From Zoroaster sp. YZ-2022 (Eukaryota; Echinodermata; Asteroidea; Forcipulatida; Zoroasteridae): a stretch of 64,000 nucleotides of DNA. Shown piece by piece: positions 22,311 to 34,029 of this stretch. Under the pieces are notes generated by a model. It did not search any database, was not told the DNA's origin, and saw only the letters and a list, made by a program, of their open reading frames with translations. The stretch spans positions 5,565,148 through 5,629,147 of the forward strand of contig CM055837.1 in the NCBI GenBank assembly GCA_029582265.1, read 5' to 3'. Both the position numbers and the translations under genes were made by a program. Positions within the stretch are counted from its first letter, which is position 1, and each line of letters opens with the position of its first letter.

Positions 22311-24395
22311 ACAATTATTCTTTTTTTTTCAAATTAAGGAATAGGAAGTCAGTTGTACCTCCATCTGTCTTTGATCTGTATAGAACACCCAACATGGCGG
22401 TCAAAACAATCAACTTACAATACAACTGGTATGTATATCAAATTCATTAATTTTGCTGTATTTTATGCATCTTGATTATCATAAAGTATGAGTGCTGAAA
22501 AGACTAATAACTCACAGAAAACATTTCTTTTTTACATAGGATGGTCAACAGTCTTATATACTACGGATTATCACAGGAGTACTGGAGATCTAGGCGTGGA
22601 TAACTACCAGGCTTTTTCGTGTCTGGAGCAGTCGAAATCCCAGCCTTGATTTATGCAACATTTGCAGTTGAACGGCTTGGACGAAAATGGAACACCGCCA
22701 TATTGGAGTTGATTGGTGGTATCGCTGCTTGGCCACGATATTCATATGTAAGAATACTCTTTATCAAATTGGCAACATTGTTCTTGCAGGCCTCATTAAT
22801 TGATGTCAACATCTTGTAGAGAGCTTGATTATCTTTAATTTTATTAACTATAGCTACTAATTGGATGCAATGATCTTGAAGCATAAGCCCTCTGTAGAAA
22901 TTTTGGATGGGCAACTGAACGGCGCAAAATGTTTTGCGACATAGGAAATACTAATATTTGACAAAACAGAAGTACAATTGCGCAGGTGTATGCCCAATAA
23001 TAATATTATAACAAAATAGAAACTTCACTATCAATATGATTTTTATCTTTAAATGTTGTGAAATGTTCTTCCTGCAGCTGTTGGGATTTGGAGAACTGTG
23101 GTATCCATGATTGGCAAATTCTGTATATCTGCAACATATAGCATCATTTATCTGTACTCTACGGAATTGTTCCCAACACCAGTAAGGTAAAATGTTTTTA
23201 TAATAAGCTTTTAATCGTTTTTGGTGTGATATCTTTTCATTTCATTAGTCTCCAACAAAGTATGTGTAAAGTGAAAAAAAATAGTAATAAGCACAACAGA
23301 CAAAAAACAGAACGGAAAATCTAAGTTGTAAATGTGAAACATGTTTAAATTTTTATTTATTTAAGGTTGCATAATTTCCCTTAAAACTCACCAATGGTAT
23401 TCATTAGTGGGCAACTTGCCAAATATAAATACAAAGGAATAATACTTTGACATCCCTGGACTTATTTAAACACCCCATTATTAGCAGAGTGTATGTGATG
23501 TGTCGGATGCAGAAAATAATTGCCTTTTCTGCTTTGATTCCTGTACAGGGCTATTGGCTTGGGTTTGTGCTCCGTAGCGGCTCGCATAGGAGGCATCCTC
23601 TCCTCAATCATCCTGCTATTGGGAAACTACGTAGAAATGGCTCCCTTGATTTTATTCGGCTCGAGCGCGGTCTTGGCGGGATTTCTGGTGCTCCTACTGC
23701 CAGAAACACTGGGCCACACACTGCCACAAACGCTGAAAGAAGGAGAGGAATTCGGCAAGTAAGTTTTATCTAAATTTATATTGTTTTTCTCAGAAACGCA
23801 TTACCACCGCTCAGCCTCGACTCTGTCCATGGGCAGGTTGACTTTAATATCATTGGTCCTTATCAATCGCTGTCAACGCAGACTCCACAATATTTATCTC
23901 AATTGCCTACTGTAGTGATGGCTCATTCGACAACTTTAAGACAGTGTGCCGAGTCATGTTTACCATAATTCTACTCATATTATACATATAATCATTACAA
24001 AGTGATGCAGTTCTTACAGAGTTCCTAGATAAGACAACAGAATCGATTTAAGCCTATTTTTATATCTTTCCCTCTTTGTCAGATGTCGATGCTTGCACAG
24101 ATGTGGACATACTGATGATGATGACCACCAGTCAATCGTTGACCTTGATGAAATCGACACGACGAAAGAGGGCGCCATCGCAATATCCACTCAAACCATC
24201 GATTATTAATATTGAAAATTTCTTAAAACTTAAAGTTTCCTTAATCCGTTTATGATATTACACTGACTGTTTATTTTGATGATTGCCTCTGAACGTCCCT
24301 GTACAATTTCTTAAGAGACTATGACAGATTATGTAAAAATGTGTACATTCAGAAAGTATTTCAGACGATTCTCGTCGTTTACAAAATGTTTCAAT

Positions 24396-25648
24396 TTTTA
24401 CAGTTTACTGCATTTTGCGTCTGTGTACCTATAATTTTATAATTGTCGATGCTAGATGTAAGGCCTAGAATTTTAACATTTTACAAATAATTTTTCATAA
24501 ATAAATAATGTGAATTATTACAAACAATATAGTGTGCCTTAATAGTTTTAACAAAATTGCCTTGTCGAATAAATTTAAAAAAAGTTACCACTTTAAAATG
24601 TTAGCCTTTTGTTCACGTTCATCATAAAGTATTGATTGTATATCGCGTGAAGCTTCGGTCTTTTGTAAACCTCATGGTGTGGTAACTTTAAAATAACTTA
24701 ATTAAGGTTAATTGCGGTGACACCATGTGAAATTCTCTATTGAGTAGTAATTAGTTCTGAAAAGAACTGGAGGTTACAACTCGACGTTTCGATCAGTATG
24801 CTCTGATCGTTTTTACAGTTTACTGCATTTTGCGTCTGTGTACCTATAATTTTATAATTGTCGATGCTAGATGTAAGGCCTAGAATTTTAACATTTTTAC
24901 AAATAATTTTTCATAAATAAATAATGTGTGAATTATTACAAACAATATAGTGTGCCTTAATAGTTTTTAACAAAATTGCCTTGTCGAATAAATTTAAAAA
25001 AAGTTACCACTTTAAAATGTTAGCCTTTTGTTCACGTTCATCATAAAGTATTGATTGTATATCGCGTGAAGCTTCGGTCTTTTGTAAACCTCATGGTGTG
25101 GTAACTTTAAAATAACTTAATTAAGGTTAATTGCGGTGACACCATGTGAAATTCTCTATTGAGTAGTAATTAGTTCTGAAAAGAACTGGAGGTTACAACT
25201 CGACGTTTCGATCAGTATGCTCTGATCGTTTTTACAGTTTACTGCATTTTGCGTCTGTGTACCTATAATTTTATAATTGTCGATGCTAGATGTAAGGCCT
25301 AGAATTTTAACATTTTTACAAATAATTTTTCATAAATAAATAATGTGTGAATTATTACAAACAATATAGTGTGCCTTAATAGTTTTTAACAAAATTGCCT
25401 TGTCGAATAAATTTAAAAAAAGTTACCACTTTAAAATGTTAGCCTTTTGTTCACGTTCATCATAAAGTATTGATTGTATATCGCGTGAAGCTTCGGTCTT
25501 TTGTAAACCTCATGGTGTGGTAACTTTAAAATAACTTAAGTAAGGTTAATTGCGGTGACACCATGTGAAATTCTCTATTGAGTAGTAATTAGTTCTGAAA
25601 AGAACTGGAGGTTACAACTCGACGTTTCGATCAGTATGCTCTGATCGT
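24396..25648 (+). repeat. 417-bp unit in three tandem copies, 3' of gene A
   Basis: CAGTTTACTGCATTTTGCGT recurs at 24401, 24816 and 25235. Each unit ends with the hammerhead-like repeat in inverted orientation (GACGTTTCGATCAGTATGCT). Copy B has one unit (57014-57427), so the number changed after duplication. The first unit probably overlaps the 3' untranslated region of gene A. Confidence 0.9.
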
Positions 25649-26189
25649 TCTCAGGAGAATGCCGGACTCTGGGAAATGCTTAACGTTAACTTAACATTTC
25701 AGTATTGGGTAAAAGCAGCTCACACATGTTGCAGCTTAAGCTAGACTCACATTTGTGTACTACATCCGAAGTATATATACAGAGAGGGAGTTCAACTTGG
25801 CCGAGTGCTAGTCATGTTTTTTGGGTAATTTCATCGTCTATTTTCTTCATTTGTTTGTCATTGTCTCCAGTCACCCTCTCTTCTCCTTTGTTCATCCACC
25901 ATCTGAATATAATCGTTTTTGGTGTACTGTTTTGCCATTAAAATTATGAGGTTCAGGAATGCGCCCCAAAATGTTGCCTTTTCTGTACCCTTAATAAGTG
26001 TTGTGTATTATTTTGATTTATTCTGGAAGTAATATTTAAGGGAACTTAATCCAGTCAGGCGCACACGTATGCCATATTATAGTTTGCGAGTGAGTTTGCA
26101 TCTATAGTCTAGAGTACTGAAGTGTATATATACAGATATGAACAAAACATAGATTGAGACTTAGAGAATGCTTTGCAAATGTTGTGTTA

Positions 26190-28493
26190 TTAGGTGTTCG
26201 GGTATGCGCCCGAAACACCTATTGTTATTGTTCGGTTTTTTTTTTTTTTTTTTTTTTTTCTTTTTCTTCTCCTTCTTCTTCTTCTTCTTCTTCTTTTCCG
26301 GATCGATTGTCTACAAAAAAACACATACTTGCAAACTTCATATGAACTTGAAACTTGGCATATACTTAGAACATAACACGTAGATGAAACATAATTTGTT
26401 ACGTCATTATTAGGTCATCAGATATCGAATTTCGATAAATCAAAAGATATTAGCTAAAACGTTTCACTTACGTTGCATGAATCAAGCAGCTACATGTATA
26501 CGCGGCGCTGCACGATCTTTGGTTACAATGGAGCTCCATGTACAATCGACGCTGTTAGTGTTAGGTCTTGGAATTCGTGTGAAAATGGATTGCCAACGAT
26601 CTTTGGTTACAATGGAGCTCCATGTACAATCGAATCAACGCGCACTGTTTGTTACAGTGTGTTACTGTATTTCGTGTACAAATGGATCGCCAACACAGAT
26701 ACAGTCATAAAGGGTAGGTATCTTGAATTTAATTTTTAAGAGGATTTATCTTCGTGTTTTTATAGAAGAAAGGCCATTTCTTTAGAGGGACTACAGAGTT
26801 CGTCGTTGCATTGTACCTGTTTAACTTAACGTTACTCGTTAGTTAGGCCTACGTAGGGGCTACGTGAACATACTTTGGACAGTAAACAACTCCAGTTTTC
26901 TAACAAAATATGAACAGATGTCACCAAAATGTATTTAGAATATAAATAAGGATAGGAAAATTCAGTTGTTAAGGTTATGGCAATTTTTCAGAAGAAATTT
27001 TATGCCATATTTTGTAATTTTTGTGGCTCCAAAAATCTTCAGTTTGTGCACAAATTAACATTAACTAGTAGTGATTTACTGCATTCACAATTTTTGTACC
27101 ATTGTACAGATCGCTAATTGTCAAAAGATATTTACAAAAAGATGACCCCAATTTGGCCTTACTTCCTATCCAAACCGGAAGTCAAAGTTTAATATTTAAA
27201 AAAAAACCATCTCAACAACCACAAGAGGTAATTCACAATTTTTGTACCATTGTACAGACCGATTTGACCTTACTTCCTGTCCAAACCGAGTCAAAGTTTA
27301 ATATTAAAAAAAATCATATCTCAACAACCACAACAGGTAAATGGACATTTTTTGCACTATTGTATAGATTGTTAATTGTCGAAAAATATTTACAAAAACA
27401 TGACCCCAATTTGACCTTACTTCCTGTCCAAACCGGAAGTCAAGTTTAACATTAAAAAAATCATATCTCAACAACCACAAGAGGTAAATTCACAATTTTG
27501 TACCATTGTACAGATCGTTAATTGTCAAAAAATATTTACAAAGGTGACTAATTTGACCTTACTTCCTGTCCAAACCGGAAGTCAAAGTTTAATATTTACA
27601 AAAAATAATATCTCAACAACCACAAGAGGTAAATTCAAAATTTTTGTACCATTATACAGATTGTTAATTGTCGAAAAATATTTACACAAAGGTGACCCCA
27701 ATTTGACCTTACTTCCTGTCCAAACCGGAAGTCAAAGTTTAACATTTAAAAAAATCATATCTCAACAACCACAAGAGCTAAATTCACAATTTTTGTACCA
27801 TTATACAGATCGTTAATTGTCGAAAAATATTTACAAAAAGGTGAGCCCTAATTTGACCTTACTTCCTGTCCAAACCGGAAGTCAAAGTTTAATATTTAAA
27901 AAAATCATATCTCAACAACCACAGAGGTAAATTCACAATTTTTGAACCATTATACAGATTGTTAATTGTCGAAAAAATATGTACACAAAGGTGACCCCAT
28001 TTGACCTTACTTCCTGTCCAAACCGGAAGTCAAAGTTTAATATTTTCAAAAATCATATCTCAACAACCACATGAGGTAAATTCACAAATTTTGTACCATT
28101 ATACAGATCGTTAATTGTCAAAAAATATTTATACCCCAATTTGACCTTACTTCCTGTCCAAACCGGAAGTGAAAGTTTATATTTAAAAAATCATATCTCA
28201 ACAACCACAGGAGGTAAATTGACATTTTTGTACCATTGTACAGATTGTTAATTGTCAAAAGTATTTACACAAAGGTGACCCCAATTTGACCTTACTTCCT
28301 GTCCAAACCGGAAGTCAAAGTTTAATATTAAAATAATTTCTAAATTCAGTATTGTATTGTATTCAAATAAACTTCTCGCGAGAACTTCAACAGACGTTAA
28401 CATTTGACTTCTCCAACACTTCGAATTGATGACGTAACCATTTTAACTTCAACCGAACACCTTGTTTTTGTTGTGACAAAAACTTATATCTAG
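26190..28493 (+). mobile_element. Helentron-associated (HINE-like) element 1
   Basis: Boundaries come from the empty site in the duplicated block (57961-57985). The element starts TTAGGTGTTCGGG, with an imperfect 5' palindrome GGTGTTCGGG/CCCGAAACACC, and ends ATATCTAG. An 8-bp-stem hairpin GTTTTTGT-TGTG-ACAAAAAC lies about 6 bp before CTAG. CCGAACACC occurs again, inverted, just before the 3' hairpin, forming asymmetric terminal inverted repeats. No target duplication is present; the insertion falls between A and T. A T/CTT microsatellite follows the 5' end, and nine or so 145-bp central repeats fill the right half. No Rep/helicase frame is present, so it is non-autonomous. Confidence 0.8.
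27095..28330 (+). repeat. Central tandem repeats (about 145 bp, about nine units) of HINE-like element 1
   Basis: ACTTCCTGTCCAAACCGGAAG recurs at roughly 145-bp spacing, with one shorter and one longer unit. Each unit contains the inverted pair ACTTCC/GGAAGT, TTAATTGTCRAAAAATATTT and CATATCTCAACAACCACA. HINE-like element 2 has only one unit (about 32.69-32.79 kb). Confidence 0.9.
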
Positions 28494-29068
28494 TTATTAT
28501 TATAACTTTGATGACTCTTTGATGACCCGCAGTACGTCTTTCAAAGGTCAGTTTTAGTGAGAACTGTTATCAGAGATTTTAGTGTCCGCATTATAATGTC
28601 AACATTATAGCAAGGTAAGCGTGTTGACTTGCAAGATATGTTATCCGTGCACTTCCCTCTCATTAAAATAGGCCTATAGCTTGTTTATTTACCTCATTCC
28701 AAGTACATGTACACCTTTCATTGCTTGAATTCAACTCAATTTTATAAACCTCTAAGTATTTACAATATTGGTAAATTCACTTTTCATGAATATGGCATGG
28801 ATACAAATCATTGGAAATTACTGTGGTTCCTGACGTGTTTGCAAGATAGAGACACATTGCTTATCTCCACCAAGGAATGAAATGGATACCAACATGTATG
28901 GGGCGGGCTACCAATTGTCCCCCATAGAGCTAAGAAAGATTTCTGCAATGATATTGTTCATTAAGGCTACAGTGATTATAATAAATGCATATGTAAAATG
29001 CATTGATAGACCTATATGCTAAATCTCCTATTACAGAATATATAATTGTTTATATTTTAAAATACTCG

Positions 29069-32000
29069 TTAGGGGTTCGGGTATGCACCCGAAACACCTA
29101 TTGTTTTTGTTCGGTTTTTTTTTTTTCTTCTCCTTCTTCTTCTTCTTCTCTGGATAGACTGTCTACAAAAAAACACATACTTGCAAACTTCACATGAACT
29201 TCAAACTTGGCATATACTTAGAACTTAACACGTAGATGAAACATAATTTGTGACGTCATGATTAGGTCATCAGATATCTAATTACGATAATTTAAAGTTT
29301 AATCATTAAAAATCATATCGAGGGATCTGAAAAATCAATAAAATTACTGATTTAGTCAGGAAAAATATGTAGTTTATCATGAGTGTAAAGAGGTGAAATA
29401 TGTGACATTAGAGACGAGGATATGTTTGAGTTTGATATTTATTTGTACTGAAAACACGACATTTTTGTAAAAAAAGAAACACACTTTTCTTGAAAATGAA
29501 CGTTGCAATATGTTATTTCAACCACGTCCGCAATACTCAATCGACTGGGCGGGGCATATAAACAGTCCGGCCGGTGGAACGGTAATGTCGCCCTCAATCG
29601 GCAGAAACAGATTTACTCAGAAATTGTATTTTTATGAAAATAAGAGTGTGAAACAACTCGATCGATCGTACTCCAACCAACATAGTCATAAAGGGTATGT
29701 ATCTTGAATTTAATTGTTAAGAGGATTTCCTGTATTTATCTTCGTGTTTTTATACAAGAAAAGACATTTTTTAAGCGTTGGGTTGTCTGGTAGTGGTAAC
29801 GTTAAACTTAATGTAGTTGCATTGTGCCCGTTTAGTAGTGTTTAACTTAATAACGTTAACGTTAGTTATAAATGTGAACATACACTGTACTTTGGACAGT
29901 AAACAACTCCCTCTTTTTCCTAACAAAATATGAACAGATGTCACTAAAATGTATTTAGAAATAGAATGTAAATAAAGATAGGAAAATTCAGTTTAGGTTA
30001 TGGCAATTTTTCAGTTGAAATTTTATGCCATATTTTGTAATTTATGTTTTCTCCAAAAATCTTCAGTTTGTGCACAAATTAACGTCAAGTAGTGATTGTT
30101 TACTGCACTTTCCTTAATTTTTACCCTTCTTAGATACAAATCAACTTACATAGACAATTATTTCACAGGAAAAATGCACAATATTCATGACACAATACTT
30201 CATGTACTTGTATAAGTTGTTAATGTTAGTCCTGCTTCCTGGGAGGCCTCTCTCAGACATCTCTCACATGAAACTATGAGACTCAGCAATTTCCCTTAAA
30301 TACCTTTTCTCTTCTGATGCGAGTTTCATGCAAGAACATTTCTTAAATTTATTACACATTGTCAAGAATAATTGTGTGCAATTTTGACAACAACCAATGC
30401 CCTTTTCAATTTTAATGGTCCAAAATTATACACTATTTTCCCATTCATATAAATTAGAACTTCTCTGAATTTTCAAATACTTTATTCTTGGGCCCTGTAC
30501 TTGTAAAAACTTCCTACTATTGTGTACAGCATGTTCACTGTGATGTATTATTTTCCTCATTCACATAAATTAGAACTTCTCTGAAATTTCAAATACTTTT
30601 TTTCTTGGTCCATGTACTTATAAAACTTTCCTATTATTTTTTACAGCATGTTGACTCTTATGTATCGTGGCTCAGACTAAGTTCCAGCCTACAGCACCCC
30701 GACATGGCGTTGACACCACATCCAAATGCAGTATCGTAACTGTTCAAGTCATCATCAATCTTCAGTTTGTAGGCTACACGATGGTATGGTTTAACGTCTT
30801 ACGTTAACAGATCGATCATTTGAGAATCCGTGCACAATTAATGGAAGTGGTCTTCATTACTTGGTTTCGTTTGAAGGTAGGCCTATGTAAACTTTCACAT
30901 TTTTTATAGATGTATGTTCGTTTTAGTATAATTTTATAGATATTGATTACATAAAACCATGGTTAACGTTAAAAACCTTAGTGTGGCAATAGTATCACAT
31001 GTGCCGCACCTGGAGTGAAACAGGTCAACTCGTATGCGTGCTCGTGCTTTCACTTCACACTTATTTTGGTCAACTCAACCCGGAAAAATGTATTACTGAA
31101 TATTTACTGGCATGCGTAAGGATTGACATCCGTGGAGTACTGGCGTTGGTAAAAGTACAAGTTAATTTAGCTACACTATAGTGTCTGTAGTTCCTCAATA
31201 ATAGTAGTACTTATGTCCTGTGTGGTGATGGCTGCATTGCAGTTTACTTTATACTAGCACTTAATTGTCTCACTAAAGTAGACCAGAAACAAATATCAGC
31301 ACCTTTATTGAGATAATGAAACGGTCACATCATGAAGGAAGGAAGACGTCACATGTAGTTCTATTCCATTGTAAAACCCTAACTTAAAGGCATTGTTCTG
31401 AAGGGATCATTTTTCTGAAGTTACATCAATCCATCAATCCATCATCCTGATAATAACATATAAGGGCATTCTAAGTTATGTGTGTTTTGTTAGCATGACC
31501 CATTATTCTTCGTCCCTGTTTGAAACATTTAATATTGTTTTTACGATTCGTTTATATTTCAGATCAACGATATCCATTTGTGCTACTGCTACAAGGTGTG
31601 TTAGAGTCTGTGTAACTTTGTGATCCAATGGCCAGCATTTGAAGTTTATCCATTCATCAAAGGAGTTGACGTACTATTATTCAAATTATTTTATATGGAC
31701 TTATCCTATCTGTGGCAGTCTTGACCCTCAAAGGAATTGTTTTTCAGGACCTCAAGACACATCTAGGTCTTTCTAGGAATTTCTTTAACATGTTAGAACA
31801 AAAATAGTACTGAGGAATTCTTATTATTTTTTGACTGGACCTAAACATCCTCACAAATGTAATTATTAAGCAATATCTGTTGGTGATCTAGTAAAATGTA
31901 CATTGCCGACAGTGAATCACTGGCAGTTGAGACCATATAAACATAGTAAACATACCCCCCCCCCCCCAATCTTCATTGCATGGGTGTGTCAGCCTTGGAA

Positions 32001-32944
32001 TACCTTTTGCCAGATCACCCAATTAAAGTTCCTATTTATTTGTATGCTCGCATTGGGATAGTACTGACCATCAATCCCATAAACACAATTGGTTAAACTG
32101 ACAGTATCGCCACGATCAGAGCAGACTTTCTACAAACGGGCCATGGAATTGGTGTCCTATAGTTTAAAACGAACATAGTGACTACAAATTACTGGCTCAT
32201 TTATGCAGCAGCAACGCGAATATGACCTCATCATGTGAGTATTATTTTCAGTCACTGAGTTAAACAAGAACTTGAACTCTGATTCCATGCCCTGTTGATC
32301 GTGAAGATATTGCCACCTTTAAACAATAACTTTAACATTACTATTTATGAAAATGTATTTTCAACAGTTAATGACACATAAATACATATACATGTAACGA
32401 TCAGAAGATCATATTTCAGTATTGTTTGTTTCTTTTATTTTACAGTTATCCTTCAAATTACATTGTGCTGTCTCTTCCTATAAGTATTGTTTTAAAAAAC
32501 TGAACCAAACATTTAAATATTATAACACTTGATCGAATTTGTCATTGTATTGTACAAGAACTGCACACACCTCACCTCAGGGGCCAAAAATGTGTAATGA
32601 TAAAGCTGTGATGATACAGTATTTAATTCCACCACAACCCTACAATTAGCGTAACAGCTCTGTATTCGTCCAAAGGACAAACACCTAATGTCGTACAGAT
32701 CGTTAATTGTCAAAAAATATTTACACAAAGGTGACCCCAATTTGACCTTACTTCCTGTCCAAACCAGAAGTCAAAGTTTAATATTAAAATAATTTCTAAA
32801 TTCAGTATTGTATTCAAATAAACTTCTCGCGAGAACTTCAACAGACATTAACATTTGACTTCTCCAACACTTCGAATTGATGACGTAACCATTTTAACTT
32901 CAACCGAACACCTTGTTTTTGTTGTGACAAAAACTTATATCTAG
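29069..32944 (+). mobile_element. Helentron-associated (HINE-like) element 2
   Basis: It has the same 5' end (TTAGGGGTTCGGGTATGCAC), T/CTT microsatellite, 3' hairpin and CTAG end as element 1. The empty site in the right block reads CTCG then TTTTATTTG (58537-58550), so no target bases were duplicated. It shares 29069-30110 and 32690-32944 with element 1. In between it carries about 2.6 kb not in element 1, itself hit by a palindromic miniature repeat (32095-32325). No long open frame is seen, so the extra segment is either captured DNA or fuller internal sequence. Confidence 0.78.
32095..32325. repeat. Palindromic miniature repeat nested in HINE-like element 2
   Basis: The arms CAGTATCGCCACGATCAGAG and GATCGTGAAGATATTGCCAC are inverted. 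The centre AATTACTGGCTCATTTATGC matches the family described at 12053-12290. Confidence 0.6.
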
Positions 32945-33301
32945 TTTTATTTGAAGTTGATGCCAAATAAAAAAATATTTTTAGGTTCACGAATGTGTTC
33001 TTCCCCAGTAAATATAGACACTGTGGTGAAGATCAATACAAGATTATTTGAAGTGATCATGTGAACTGTTTACAATTATTGATAAGAGATTTAGAGATCC
33101 GCTTAACCAAATATCACAACAGGTAGGTCCACCAACAATTTCAGTTTACAACTAAAAACCGTACCACTAAATTACTTGACTGATTTAGCGAAAGGGGTGT
33201 GTTCAAAGTTTCTAGTGACAGCATTAAAGACGATCACATGTTTTAGTGTCGTGTAAGGCCTCATATATCTAAGGAACTTAACTCATCATCCGTCAGCCAA
33301 A

Positions 33302-34029
33302 ATGAAACTTGAAGAGATCATTCCATTGCTTGGCAATTTCAGCCGCTACCAATTTTTTGTGGTGTGCTACATCAATGTGATTAGCATCTTCGCATGTCTC
33401 ACTACCCTGTCCAATGTCTTCTACGCAGCTGAGACTGACCACTGGTGTAAAGTTTTTCCTAATGAGAATTGTTCTAGCTGGATGGAGTTTCAAGAAAACT
33501 GCACCGACGTAAAGAAATCCATCTGTCTACCTCCTTCTGATGAAGAAAGCAAGTATCCGTACTCAAATTGTGAGCAGTGGAACCCACCAAATGGCTACAG
33601 ATTTGATCCATACGTGCCATACAGTGACATCGATAATTACACTTATCATGTGGGGTATTATTTCCAATCAATGAGTTAATCTAAAACTAGCACTCTGATT
33701 CCATGCCCTGTTGGTCATGACTATGTGTCCCTCAAGAATGAATTTAGTTCATAACAACCATTTTTGGATTTAATAAAATTTAAAGAAAACGAAACCTAAC
33801 AAAACAAACTAAACATAGGCCTACAGATTGAAGAAATCCCCCGGCTCAACAGTTAATTATGGCAGTAAAGCCAGTTATCCTCTCAATTATTCACAACTTC
33901 CTTTTTTTGATTTTCCTCTTTAAAGTTCGATCTTGTGTGTGAGAACAATAGTTTGGCCAGTTTTGCTCAGTCCATCTACTTCGTTGGCTTTCTCGTTGGA
34001 TCCTTCATTTTTGGCACTCTTTCTGACTG
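33302..34029 (+). pseudogene. SLC22-type transporter remnant, copy C (exons 1-2 only)
   Basis: Exon 1 opens like gene D (MKLEEIIPLLGNFSRYQF) and is collinear with it up to 33644. A deletion then joins the codons for DNYTY to repeat DNA, removing the last 24 codons of the exon and its donor and giving a stop at 33677. In D the lost segment is 1.2 kb and contains a hAT-like element. Exon 2 (33926-34029) is intact and encodes FDLVCENNSLASFAQSIYF and a second helix. Homology to D ends at 34826; exons 3 onward are absent. The product cannot be a working transporter. Confidence 0.88.
33645..33735. repeat. Partial palindromic miniature repeat in gene C
   Basis: It contains CATGTGGGGTATTATTTCCA, GATTCCATGCCCTGTTGGTC and CATGACTATGTGTCCCTC, the right half of the element that is complete, though interrupted, in gene D (59425-60600). 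Confidence 0.6.

Larger units (their letters stand above)
17489..24209 (+). pseudogene. SLC22-type transporter, copy A (frame-disrupted)
   Basis: This has the same 10-exon structure as intact copy B: 17489-17902, 18478-18581, 18942-19096, 19953-20121, 20639-20780, 22339-22428, 22540-22747, 23078-23186, 23549-23758 and 24083-24209. Splice sites are conserved. Exon 6 lacks two bases relative to B, so GAA is followed at once by TAG. Exon 7 has one extra G (near 22577), one missing T in the poly-T (near 22614) and one missing T (near 22729). Elsewhere the protein is nearly identical to B: first helix, Cys-rich glycosylated loop, GTLSDWIGRKK motif and LLLPETLG. Either the gene decayed after duplication, or the consensus is poor here, since many single-base indels also occur in introns at 20.2-22.7 kb. 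Confidence 0.75.

Noticed and set aside
26154..26383. Poly-Phe/Ser/Leu frames
   Set aside because: Produced by the T and CTT microsatellite at the start of the HINE-like element.
27095..28330. CRISPR-like array
   Set aside because: Units are fully repeated with no unique spacers, lie in a eukaryotic transposon and vary in length; they are satellite-type central repeats.
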